Positions 37,337-47,559 of a stretch of DNA of 64,000 nt are shown here, one piece after another. Source of the DNA: Eupeodes corollae (taxonomy: Eukaryota; Arthropoda; Insecta; Diptera; Syrphidae); contig NC_079148.1 in NCBI RefSeq assembly GCF_945859685.1, positions 1,674,001 through 1,738,000 of the forward strand, given 5' to 3'. The number at the start of each line of letters is the position of its first letter. Within the stretch, counting starts at the first letter, position 1. The notes beneath the pieces are model-generated. The model saw only the letters and a program-made list of their open reading frames with translations, had not been told where the DNA came from and did no database searches. The position numbers and the translations under genes are program-made.

Positions 37337-37985
37337 GAAAAAGCAGAAATGGGTTTAGCGGTTAATGAGGGCAAAACAAAATACACGCTGTCATCAAGAA
37401 ACGACCTAAAACACCGACCGAACGTCTGCGTCACTATCGACAGACGCAACTTTGAGATGGTAAAAGACTTTGTCTTATTGGGTTAAAAAACAACACCACC
37501 ACCAACGCTGAGATCAAACGGAGAATGACTCTTGCTTACCGCTGTTTCATTGGGCTAAGAAACCATTTGGGTGGTAAAGCACTCAGTCGAGCAACCAAAG
37601 TGTCTTTATATAACACTTCAATCATTCCTGTCTTCCTATACGATGCAGAAGCATGAACTATGACAAAAGCGGATAAAACCATTTTGGGTAGTTTCCAGAA
37701 AAACATTTATCGGGTGATCTACGATCCCTTATAGAAGGTGAGTGAAGGAGAAGATGGAACGATGAGCTGTACGGTCTTTAGAGTGGCGTAGATTTAGCCA
37801 GAAAGGTAAAAGTCCAACAACTAAGATAGCTGGGTCACATAGAGCGCATGGAAACCAAGGTTCCGGCATGGAAAATCTTAAAATCCACAAAGGGCAGCGC
37901 TGTAGAGGAAGCACAATGCACAAATGAAAAGTGACCTCACCCAAAGCGGAGTTAAGCCTGTGGAGTTCAGTTTGCTGGGAGTGAT
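37337..37985 (+). mobile_element. 3' part of the split RTE-like LINE copy
   Basis: The plus-strand product starts AEMGLAVNEGKTKYTLSSRN, matching the LINE at 21.3 kb, and continues through TIDRRNFEMVKDFV, an AEIKRR-TLAYRCFIGLRN-like segment, and the C-terminal ...KVQQLR-LGH-ERME-like block across frameshifts. It continues the segment that ends at 35767. No (AAGT)n tail is seen, so the end near 37985 is approximate. Confidence 0.75.
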
Positions 37986-38229
37986 GTCATCAAAAATTGT
38001 TTTTTTCCCTGTAAAACACAAACCAGTGGGAATAAAAACAGGAAACTGGTATTTCTGCTTGCAAATTATCTTATCTTTAATGGAATGGTATCATTTTGTA
38101 TTTTTTTCAAAACGTCGCGTATAGAATTTCCCCACAGAAATTTAATTTTAAGTTTCAAATTTAAAAATTGTTCAAATTTCGTCAGGGTAATGCAATAAAA
38201 AATGTTTGAACTTTTGACATTAATTTTTA
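37986..38229. other. Short unassigned spacer
   Basis: No gene. It carries a few words such as AAAACACAAACCAGTGGGAA without a matched partner. Confidence 0.4.
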
Positions 38230-38770
38230 GGGGGAAGGGATTTTTGAACCAAACCGGGATGAAAGCACTTAACTAGAATAAAATGAGTCCTAAATTGCCC
38301 CATCATTAGATTTTTAAAATTGTGTTTGGTTGAGAAAGTCTCCAAAAGCTTTATCTTTACGACTTAAGTTTGGGGATATGGGCTTAAAAAAAACAATTTA
38401 TAGTTTCGCGAACTAAGGAGCCCAAAAATAGCACTTAATTACCTCATCATAAGTTTTTTAAAATTTTGTTTAGTTTAGAAAGTCTCCAAAAACTTCAACT
38501 TTGTAACTCATTTTAGGGGGTATGGGGTAGAGAGACTAAAAGGAGCCCAAAAAGAGCCCTAAATTCCCTCATCATCAGTTTTTTGAAATTATGAACCTAA
38601 AGGTGTGGTGTTTCCAGCTTGACGTCAAGCTGGGAACACCACAAGTTTGAGGAGGAAGGGATCTTAGAACCAAGTCGGGATTAGAGCACTAAATTAGCCC
38701 AAAAAGAGCCTTAAATCACCCCATCATTAGAATTTCGAAATTCGATTGTGGTGTTTCCAGCTTTACTTAC
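38230..38770. repeat. Degenerate tandem repeat, period roughly 120-150 bp
   Basis: Four diverged units share GAGCCCAAAAA-AG, C-TAAAT--CC(T/C)CATCAT-AG and GAAAGTCTCCAAAA blocks, at about 38285, 38420, 38545 and 38692. The first and last units also share GGGA(A)GGGAT-TT-GAACCAA--CGGGAT. The third carries the palindrome listed separately. Confidence 0.7.
38605..38642. repeat. 38-bp near-perfect palindrome
   Basis: GTGGTGTTTCCAGCTTGAC pairs with its inverse around the centre GACGTC, with a single T/G mismatch (38613 against 38634) and no loop. The half-site GTGGTGTTTCCAGCTT recurs alone at about 38749. This looks like two element ends fused head to head, or an unstable cruciform-forming repeat. 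Confidence 0.9.
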
Positions 38771-39030
38771 CTAATTGTTTGGAAAGTTCAATTTTCTTCA
38801 CCAATCTACGCAACTTTTTTATTAATTACTAGCTAGGTCCTTTGTAATTCCTTTGGAAACAAAATAATTACGAATTTAATAAATTCATATTTATGTAACT
38901 CATATTTTTTATTTTATTTGTAAGTTATTTTTAATTTATTGACTTCAACTAGCTAACCAAAAATTTGTTTAAAATTATTGTTGAAAATACCAATTTTTTC
39001 GTTGAAAACTGATAATTAAAAAATGGGTTG

Positions 39031-39526
39031 GGGTCGAAATACTGTATGTATGTACAAAATACTGCATGATCAAAATTCTGTATATCAAAATAAAGGATCC
39101 AAAAATGCTTTAAATAAGGCTAAAAAATAAGTAGTGCCCACTTTTTTACATTATCAAAACGATTTTTATTTTTTAGCCTTATTTACAGTATTTTGAATTA
39201 CAGGATTTTGAGAACAAAATACTTTTTTCAAGAAAACATCATTATAATTTTTCATTAGCATAATGTATGTATATTATACTTCCTTCAACATTAACATTCT
39301 TAGTTATTTGTATCTCTCTCACATTTGAACATGAATTGTTCCTATCATAATGAACAATTGCGCCAAACTAATTGATCTGTCAAAACTTCCAGTATTATGA
39401 GATACAGTATTTTGACAATACAGCATTTTTAGACACAATATTTTAAATGTATAGTATTTTGAAATACAGAATATTAACTATACAATATTATGACCATACA
39501 GTATTTAAAATGCAGCATTTCGACCC
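39031..39526. mobile_element. Foldback-like element with repeated ATACTGTAT motifs
   Basis: The ends GGGTCGAAAT and ATTTCGACCC form a TIR. Inside both ends are many short, mutually inverted copies of (A/T)ATACTGTAT and ACAGTATTTTGA (39038-39110 and 39395-39515), with an AT-rich centre. No coding capacity. The structure fits a foldback MITE whose subterminal regions are made of short repeats. Confidence 0.7.
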
Positions 39527-39608
39527 ACATATTCTTATATGGTGCTGAACTATTCAATTCTTCATTGTTTAACACGAATCAAACTATCTCACTTGCACTT
39601 CATAAGAA

Positions 39609-42600
39609 GGTTAGGTTGGAGTGGCTATTCAGATGTCATTGACGCACGTAGACCTCAAGGGTCCATTGTGATACCACTAATGAGGTTACTCATGGGAGAG
39701 TAATGAACTTAAAGAAACCATTTCGTACTTTTAATGAAGTTAGAGAGACGTTTTGTGTCAATCGTTGCCAATTCACTGGTATTATCGAAGAACGGATTAC
39801 CGAGAAAGTTATTCCTTCTAAGGAAGAATGCTGGACATGTACATAGAAGGAGTTGGACTGTTTCCTCTTCCTCCTCGCCCATGCAGCTTCTACAGAAGTC
39901 ATTTGTGTAGACCCCTAGCCTCAGAGCATGTCTTCCTATTAGGCAGTGTCCTGTTATTACTCCAATTGTAGAGCTTATACTTTGTCTGCTCAGGGATATC
40001 AAGCCTTTTGACCGTTTATGCTTGGCCATATTTGCTTGGTTGCTAGGCAGGTGGTACTCTGTGACCATCTAGCATTTGTTGATTCAAGAGCATATTGTTT
40101 GAGAAGATATTTGCATGTAGCAAGTGGTGTTAATATGTTATGTTTTTGTCTAACATTAGGCAGAAGATTCGTATGTCCCTGCAAGATATAACGTTTTCTC
40201 TAAGCCAGGACAGTGCGCTTCTTTAATCGCCATTACATTTGCCTGAAATACAGTACATTTATTGGAAAGTCTATAGGATAGACTGAGATTCAGTTGTTCC
40301 AAATAGATACCACTTCCAACTCCGTGATAGGTCTTTGTACCGTCTGTATAGAAGTGTACCGCATCGTCTTCCAGGGGTCTCTCTTCTTCCCAGGAGGATC
40401 TTGAAGGGATGGACACATGGAAGCTTTTACCGAATACCATTTTTGGGGTCTGGGATAGATCTGAAACTGTCTAGAATAGTAGTATGTCCAGTGTTGTTAC
40501 TGTTCCATTGAGAGGGGGCTCTAAGCCTCACACATGATTTGGCATGAGTATCGGTCTAATTACCGAAGTGTAAAGCCAGTGCGTTATTTTTAGTAAGAAG
40601 CCCCATTTTGATCCTATGGCCTTTTTACAAGTAAAAATTACAAGTAAAAAGCGCTACAGTAGCCTTTTTACTCTTTCATCAATATTTGCCTTCTAATTTA
40701 GTTTTTTGTCTAAAATGAGGCCTAAATATTTAGCTTGGTCGGAAAAGCTTAATGGTATTCCTCTAATCTTAGGTGGGCTAATCTGATTAATTTTATATCT
40801 TCTCAAAAAGAGTATTAATTCTGTTTTATGTGGATTGACGTCCAAGCCACATTGCTTAGCCCATTTTGTTAGCCTATTTAAGGTATTTTGTAGGAGTTCC
40901 GAGAGAACTTGGGGGTGCTTCCCAGATACGGATATTGCAACGTCGTCAGCATAAGCGATTTCACCTTGAAACAATCTGCTTCCAATGATGTAAGTAGGTC
41001 GTTTACTACCATGTTCCATAAAAGAGGCAAAAGGACCCCACCTTGGGGGGTGACTCGATTCACCGATCTGGTGGTAGTAAAACTTCTCATGCTAGAAGTT
41101 ATTGTCCTGCTTTTGAGCATAAGACTTATAAGATCTATGAGTGATTTCTCTAATTTTAGCTTATCCATCGCCTGCTAACTGACGTTGTTGAAAGCTCCTT
41201 CAATATCTAGTAACGCTACTAAGTTATATTCTTTGCATTCAAGGGAATATTCAATAATACGTACCAGCGAGTGAAGTGCTGATTCTACTGATTTTTCCTT
41301 AGAGTAAGCATGTTGAGCTGTGGAAATGAGACATGGTTTTAAGTTATGTCTGATGTAAAATTCAATCAATCTTTCCAAGGTTTTAAGAAGGAAGGATGAT
41401 AGGCTGATTGGTCGTAGATCTTTAGGGTTAACGTGAGAGGGTTTCCCTGCTTTAGGAATGAAGACTTCTTTTGCCATTCTCCAGTCTTTGGGAATATATC
41501 TCAACTTTAAATAGCTTGTCAGAATGAATTCCAATGGTGGAATCATCATGTCAGAGCATTTTTGTAGTTCGGTCGGAATGATTATGTCTGGCCCTGGAGA
41601 TTTATATGGATCAAAGCTGTCTATGGCCCGTTGCAGTTTTTCCCGCGTTAATAGATCAACTAAATCGCTTGTAGAAGCTTGAGACTATGATGTTATGTCG
41701 TTGAGTATGTTAGAGCTACCTGGAAAGTAGGTGTCTAATAACAGATTAAGGGATTCTTTATCTGTGATAGTCCACGTGCCTGCTTCTGTCTTTAAACCAC
41801 TGAGTATTGTTGGACTTTTTGATAGAATTTTCCTGAGTCTTGAGGCTTCTGAAGTATTTTTATATTTTACCAAGTTTCTCCAAGAAGACCTCTTACTCTT
41901 CCTTAATTCTTTTTTATATTGCTTTAGAGCTTGTTTGAATAAGTCCCAGTCAGAAGGAGATCTAGTGTACTTAGATCTATTGAAGAGTTTGCGATAGCTC
42001 TTTCTAAATTGTTCTAGTTCCTTACGCCACCAATGAGGTTTCTTTTTAAATTTTAAAATGGTTACAGGGCATGAAGTTCTCATTGATTCATTAAAGGCTT
42101 CGGTGAGATGATTCACAGAAAGGTCTAGTTCCTTTTTACTGGAGGAGTTTTTAAGAAGGTTGTGATCAAGCAGTTGTGCTAGTACCTCCCTATATCGCTC
42201 CCAGTTAGTATTACGGTGATTGCGAAAACCCGTAGATGTATTTGCCACATCTTTGAGCTCAAACTGAATGTATTTGTGGTCAGACATGCCAGTTTGATAT
42301 TAGATTGTGGTTCGGGCCAGAGGTAAGTGTAATATCAAGTACCTCTTTCCTATTCTTGGTTACAAAAGTGGGTTCATTATCAATATTACTTATGAATAGG
42401 TTAGTGCTTAGTAAGTAATCAAATAAGAACTCACCTCTCTCATTTATATCAGAGCTACCCTATACCGTGTGATGGGCGTTAGCGTCCGAACCAATTAGGA
42501 GACCAACTTTTTTCGATTGCGCGTCCGCAATTGCTTTCCTCAAGGTGTCTCCTGGAATTGGGCTGTCGTGGCCAAGAAAAGAGGATATGAGCCAGTAGGT

Positions 42601-42825
42601 GGCTTTATCCGTTGTTAAGACAGCGGTGGTGGTGTCTTTGTTGCTGTAATTGTGGAATAAAAATACGATTAAGTCATTTTTTACTAACATGCATGACCTT
42701 GGTTCATCTTTCTCCGATGCATAAAATATTTTATAGCCAGGAGTCCTGAGGCCTCTGATGATGGAGTTTGAGACCCACGGCTCCTGTATCAAGACGATGT
42801 CTTCCTTGAAATATCGAAACATTTT
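39609..42825 (-). mobile_element. RNase H-bearing non-LTR retrotransposon (I/R1/LOA-like), decayed
   Basis: In minus-strand order: an endonuclease segment (EDIVLIQEPWVSNSIIRGL and LLIGSDANAHHTV, 42822-42460); SDHKYIQFEL (42287-42258); an RT with PRED-like start RYIPKDWRMAKEVFIPK, RPISLSSFLLKTLERL, VALLDIEGAFNNVS (41549-41175), VTPQGGVLLPLLWNMVVNDL (41046) and IAYADDVAIS (40960); an RNase H segment AVHFYTDGTKTYHGVGSGIY (about 40365); and a cysteine tail CRSCMGEEEEETVQLLLCTCPAFF (39890). Frameshifts separate the pieces. The 5' end is truncated within the endonuclease. RNase H downstream of RT is characteristic of I, LOA and R1-related clades; the exact clade is not resolved. Confidence 0.88.
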
Positions 42826-43422
42826 TAAATCTTCTTTTGAGGTGGAAACACCATGAAGATTTATTTAATCTAAACTGAGATAAACCTTTGGTGAAAACAT
42901 AAAAAAAACTTAATTATCTTTTCTATTCTTGCAAAATAAGCCCTCTTTTCATTAACAAAACTAAATAATATTAACACTAAGTTTTTTTCCCCAATGGAAA
43001 ACACATGATTATAAATGCATAACTACTCAACGAACACAACCATCGAGATACAAATGTAATATCAAAACATTTGAGAACGAAATCACATAAGGTCCATTCG
43101 AGACTCGTATAAATGTCAAAAACCCATCCGTACTAAGATTCTACTCTAACTTTTATCGCTAGTATTCATACTATGGATATTATTGTACTATGGATAGATT
43201 TTTAAACAAAACACGGGTAGTGCGTTTTTTGGAATTCCATATATACTGAAAGAAGATCTTTCAGAATAATAATTAAGGAAAACACACAAATAGAAGAAGG
43301 TTGTGTGAAAATCAAAAGTTAAAACTAGCTTAGCAAAAAAAACTAACTAAAACCAATAAAATGGACAATTTTAAAGAAGAAATGGTAAGAAAACATCTAA
43401 AAATTGAGATTCTATCAAAAAA

Positions 43423-45498
43423 GGGCTCAACTTTCCTTTACCACAGCACGAATTTCCACACGCGGTTTTTTTTAATTGATAGAAATGTTAAAAAAAAATA
43501 ATATTACTCGCAATTTTAGGGCGAGGAATAATCTTTTTGTATTTTTAATTAATTTTTAAAGTTTTACTTTTTCACCCAAAAAACACACAATAATAGCCAT
43601 TTTGCAGATGTTTTTTTCTTATTTTGACAGTTCTTTCCAATTTTCCATTCATTTCAGTGATGCCATATGTACTTTTTTTTGGTATTTTATTAGAAATTGT
43701 TACTTTTATTTGATTTGTTTAGGAAATTTTACATACATTTGTGGGAAATTTGGGAAATTTCTCTATTCTCACTTTTTAATTGTTAAAAACAATAATATTT
43801 GAAATATTACTTGAGAAAAAGCAGTTATTTAACGGAAAATATGCCGCAATTTAAGAAAAGTGATATTGCATTATTTGAATGCAATTTTATTAAATCAAAA
43901 TGCAAAGCGAAGGTGAAAGTGTTCCTGGGTGTTCAATAAAAGTTGAGCAAATTATCCCGCAAAAAAAAAAAAATTCTGACGATGTTCGGAAACAGTGGTA
44001 ATTATTAATTAGTTTTATAAATTATTTTTTTTTCTCATTTAAGTTTATTTAAGGAATTTGGTTAAATTATACAAAAAGATCAGTGACGAACCCTTATCAG
44101 TGAGGCTGGCAGAAGAGCTGGGTTTGTTACCAGATTTGAAAAAATGCCGATTCCATAGAATCCCAAGCTATCTACACACATGAAAACTCAATCGGATTCT
44201 TTCAGTGCGACAGGGGTACGTGCCGAGGCAAAAAAACGAATATCACGTTCTGTTGGGACGTGGTTCGAAGAGGCGCGTATCCCTATCCAAAGGGTTATGT
44301 ACTTAATGTACAGTTTTGCCCGGAAGTTTCCGTACGAAACGGTGATGGTGGAAGATTTTACTTCCTCTTCAAGTTGTGTGTCAACGAGAACCATCGCGAA
44401 TTGGTATAGTTACTGCCGCGAAGTTATCGTTGACCACTTCTTGGAGAACCAAGAAATTGGTGCCAAAATTGGGGGGCCTGGACGAGTCGTTCAAATTGAC
44501 GAAAGTAAATTTGGACGACGAAAGTTCAATAAAGGTCGGATGGTAGATGGACATTGGGTTCTCGGTATGATCGAGGATGGATCTGAGGATCTCAGGTTGG
44601 AGGTGTGTACTGGGAATGTACGCAATGCTGAGGTAAGTTTTTATAATTATATATACCATTCAATATTAATGAAGTTTTTTTTGTGTCAGGTACTAATTCC
44701 TTTGATAAGGAAGCACGTTGAGGATGGGCCGACCATCCATTCCGACTACTGGAGGGCCTATGATTGTCTGGGAGAGCATGGTTACATCCATAAAAAGGTG
44801 AACCATAGCGATCCCGACAATCCGTTTGTAGCGGAAGATAGTACCCATACCCAAAGAATAGAATCCCAATGGAGGGTGGTAAAACGGGCATTCTACAACG
44901 ACAGTTATAACCACAATTTTGCGGACTGCCTAGATCCCTTTGAGGAATTAATCAAGGCCATTGTACATATATATGGCAATTTTAAAAATGATTAATAAAT
45001 TTTTAAAAAAATTCACTGTTTTTTACTTTGTAGTTTGTATTAATTTTGTAAAGGTAGGTACTGTTGAATGGAAAAGTTAAGTAAAGAGAGCTTTGCGCAT
45101 ACCCAACCTCGCACCCACCCCAAATCCTATAGTGCTTCGTGCTTATCACACTAGAATGGTTTTAATAAGTTCGTTTTCAAATAGAAAGAAACTTTGCACT
45201 TAATCAACCTCGCACCCACCCCAAATCCTATAGTGACCCCAAGCAGGGGGTTGCATACCTTACTCTTTCACTGCTTTGGACCATCCATTACAATCAACTT
45301 TAAGTAGGCGCATACAGTGAGTAATACAAAAAAATTCAAAAAAAAAAGCGGGGTTAAATCGGAAAATTAAAACATTTTTTTTTATTTTTTAGAGGGTTTT
45401 ACTCGCTCCAATATTTTAATGCTGTTCTATTGAGACATATACCTAATTGCAAAACAAAATCAGAACGAAATTCGTGCTGCGGTAATGGAAAGTCGCCC
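43423..45498 (+). mobile_element. Merlin (ISXO2/IS1016-like) DNA transposon, nearly complete
   Basis: The element begins GGGCTCAACTTTCC and ends (inverted) GGGCGACTTTCC, with both ends continuing into a CAGCACGAATTTC block. It is flanked by TCAAAAAA and CCAAAAAA, an 8-bp duplication with one mismatch. The pre-insertion sequence exists at 10200-10220. It is 2076 bp and encodes one transposase on the plus strand. It also contains a direct repeat at 45104-45134 and 45205-45235 (CAACCTCGCACCCACCCCAA onward, identical by eye). TIRs, duplication length and the coding domain agree on the Merlin superfamily. Confidence 0.92.
44180..44995 (+). CDS. Merlin transposase (DDE_Tnp_IS1595/ISXO2-like domain)
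   Basis: Exons 44180-44632 and 44690-44995 join in phase across a 57-bp intron (AG|GTAAGT ... TGTCAG|G), giving 252 codons including the stop. Visible blocks are GTWFEEARIPIQRVMYLMY, GRVVQIDESKFGRRKFNKG (first Asp), EVLIPLIRKHV, GPTIHSDYWRAYDCLGEHGY (second Asp) and the later HTQRIESQWRVVKR block with the Glu. All three catalytic acidic residues appear present. An upstream in-frame-like segment (44062-44181, LAEELGLLPDLKKCRF) resembles the N-terminal zinc-ribbon part but is separated by a TGA at 44179, so the full protein is probably broken at its N-terminus. The start at 44180 is the first Met after that stop, not a confident native start. Confidence 0.8.
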   Translation: MKTQSDSFSATGVRAEAKKRISRSVGTWFEEARIPIQRVMYLMYSFARKFPYETVMVEDFTSSSSCVSTRTIANWYSYCREVIVDHFLENQEIGAKIGGPGRVVQIDESKFGRRKFNKGRMVDGHWVLGMIEDGSEDLRLEVCTGNVRNAEVSFYNYIYHSILMKFFLCQVLIPLIRKHVEDGPTIHSDYWRAYDCLGEHGYIHKKVNHSDPDNPFVAEDSTHTQRIESQWRVVKRAFYNDSYNHNFADCLDPFEELIKAIVHIYGNFKND

Positions 45499-45765
45499 CC
45501 AAAAAAGTTCATTAACAATTGCAGCTTTGACATAAAATAAAAACTTCAAGAAGGGGGTTTGTTCGTAGACTACTACATTAACATGTGGTATTGAAGCGAG
45601 CTTGATGCTCGTCTCAATTCTTTATATAACTGAATTAAATGGAAATGCGCTTGATTCGACTCGAATCCAGTCGGGGATCGGAGTCGAGTCAAAATTTGTG
45701 AAGAAAAACCTGTAATGCATTATGGTCTGTTTATTTGCATGTTTGTGTACAAAAGATATAGTATT

Positions 45766-46071
45766 GTTTTGTATTTTTGGTTTCGAGTGAAGAAAACCAA
45801 AATCGAAAGATAGGAGGAAAAAAAAACTTTATTTGATTTCAACTTTGATTGAAGAAAGTGTCTCCAAATCGAAAATGGTTCAATAAAAAGTGAAAAAAAA
45901 ACTTAAGAGAATATACTCAAATATTATAAAAATAAAATTAAATATATTTCGCTTACATTAAATACTTAATATTTACTTAAACTAATAAAGTACAACTTTG
46001 TATAAAACAAATGCTATAAAAAATAAACATCAGACGATAATTTCATAAAATTTCATTCTTGTTAATTTATA
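45766..46071. other. AT-rich flank, 3' side of the methyltransferase pseudogene
   Basis: No frame. The minus-strand sequence just past 46072 would be the 3' UTR of the gene copy upstream. An AATAAA-like word occurs (complement near 45945), which could serve as a polyadenylation signal. Confidence 0.35.
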
Positions 46072-47229
46072 CTAACAATCAAAGTCATATATTGGACTCA
46101 TTTCACTATCCCAAGTATTTGGACACTTCTTGAAGGCGCACACAATATATAAAGCTTCAGAAAAAAAGTAGTTATTTATAGGACAAATAAATTTAAAGCC
46201 AACTTACTTGCTACTTCCCATTCTGGTTTGGATAGAGTTCCATAAGTATCGGAGAAGTTCTCTGTTTCATTCGCCACATTATCGATGTGCTCGAAATTGC
46301 TTTCGAGTTTTGAACCTCTTTCATAATAAACCGTTTGAAGACCTTTTGTTTTTTCTAAAAGATTTGCTCCTAATAGAAAGAAAATAAAATAATTTTTCAA
46401 ATTATTTCTATCGTTTTAGTAAGAAAACAAACCTTTTTCGAAAGATGCCTTAAAATACTCTGCGAAAGTGTTGACTTTTTCAAGCTTTAAACCATGCTTC
46501 CGACAGAGTTTGACGAGAGTTGGAAAATGAACCAAGAACTCGGCACAGTCAACAACACCCTCTAATTGAAAAAAATACTTGGCACCAAAAATTGGAGGTG
46601 TTTCAGAATCGCACAAAAACCGAATATTGTAACAAGTCTAGGACTCGAAGAGAAGCACCAGATGTCTGGTTTCTTCTTATTTGTTGTATGTATTCAGATA
46701 TTAACATATTCTTGATCCAATTGTTAAAATTACGCAGGTGGTATATTTTTGACTGTTTCCGAAGGAATGGCTGAGTCTTTGCAGTGTTATTGTAGTGCGA
46801 AGCCACTTCACTGGAATGAGTGTTCTTGTTTTTAATTAATTTTTTTCTTTCAAGTGCTGGACTTTCGGTTAATTTATTAACTGGGGCTTGCAGTTTGCTT
46901 GTTTCAGACACTAAAGAAGAATTTTTAGATCTATAATTGGCTAACTCGAAACTCATAAGGAACTTTAAGTTGAACGTTAGTTGCTCCAAAGGGTCTTCCT
47001 TTCTTCTGAGTTCCATTTCATTCAGTCTCATAAGGGATGGTTGTTTTAGCTCTCGGAATACTCTACTTGGTCTCAAGTAGCTCGTTCTAAATAATGTTCT
47101 TAAGGAACTCATAAAATTCCAAGGATTTATAAGCCATTTATTGAAAATTTTGCTATGGATAGGATGTTCTTTAGATTTGCAGGGAAATTTAAGTAAGTCA
47201 TTTGAATTTGTTTTACTTAAACAACTCAT
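46072..47229 (-). pseudogene. mRNA cap guanine-N7 methyltransferase copy lacking the catalytic core
   Basis: The product resembles RNMT/Abd1, the nuclear enzyme that methylates the mRNA cap guanine at N7. From the Met at 47229, an unconserved N-terminal region leads into SKIYHLRNFNNWIKNMLISE and LRVLDL, the start of the SAM-binding motif I. At about 46630 the frame shifts directly to YNIRFLCDSETPPIFGAKYF and FQLEGVVDCAEFLVHFP, which belongs near the C-terminus, so roughly 130 residues with the SAM pocket are missing. Two introns follow and are phased (46370-46432 and 46155-46207), leading through GTLSKPEWEVA and IVCAFKKCPNTWDSEM to the stop at 46072. Retained introns argue for a DNA-level duplication or a decayed original locus, not a retrocopy. 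A complete functional copy, if present, must lie elsewhere. Confidence 0.8.
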
Positions 47230-47559
47230 TGTTTTAAGAATAAGAAAATATATGTAATTTAATTTCTTATAATTTAAACGATTTGGAAAAAAATAAACAA
47301 ATCCTGCAAAAGAAAAATTGAAATGTAAACAAAAACCATAATTAAATGTCAAAAATTGAAGGTAACTTATTTTTGAACGCACCCTTATATTATGTTTTCT
47401 ATTTTTGGAGGGGTGTGAAAAGGCCTGTTTATAATCCTGGTATTGTATACCTCAGAGCTCAGTATTTTGAATAAGCCATCGATCAATTTCATATCCTAAT
47501 CTAATTTATAAGGATTTTCTTAATATTACACGACTTTTTTTTACAATAAGCGCATACTC

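Larger units (their letters stand above)
39544..45765. repeat. About 1-kb dispersed repeat, copy 2 (blocks C-A-B), carrying two insertions
   Basis: Block C (39544-39608 plus 42826-43216), block A (43246-43422) and block B (45507-45765) match copy 1 at 10.04-11.06 kb. A LINE lies within C and a Merlin transposon between A and B. Copy 1 therefore shows the empty sites (AAATCTTC region near 10635 and CTATAAAAATAGTTCATT near 10205). Block A again has ATGGACAATTTTAAAGAAGA followed by ATG|GTAAGA. Confidence 0.75.

Noticed and set aside
44188..44914. Minus-strand frames of 68-99 codons across the Merlin transposase
   Set aside because: They are shadows of the plus-strand transposase.
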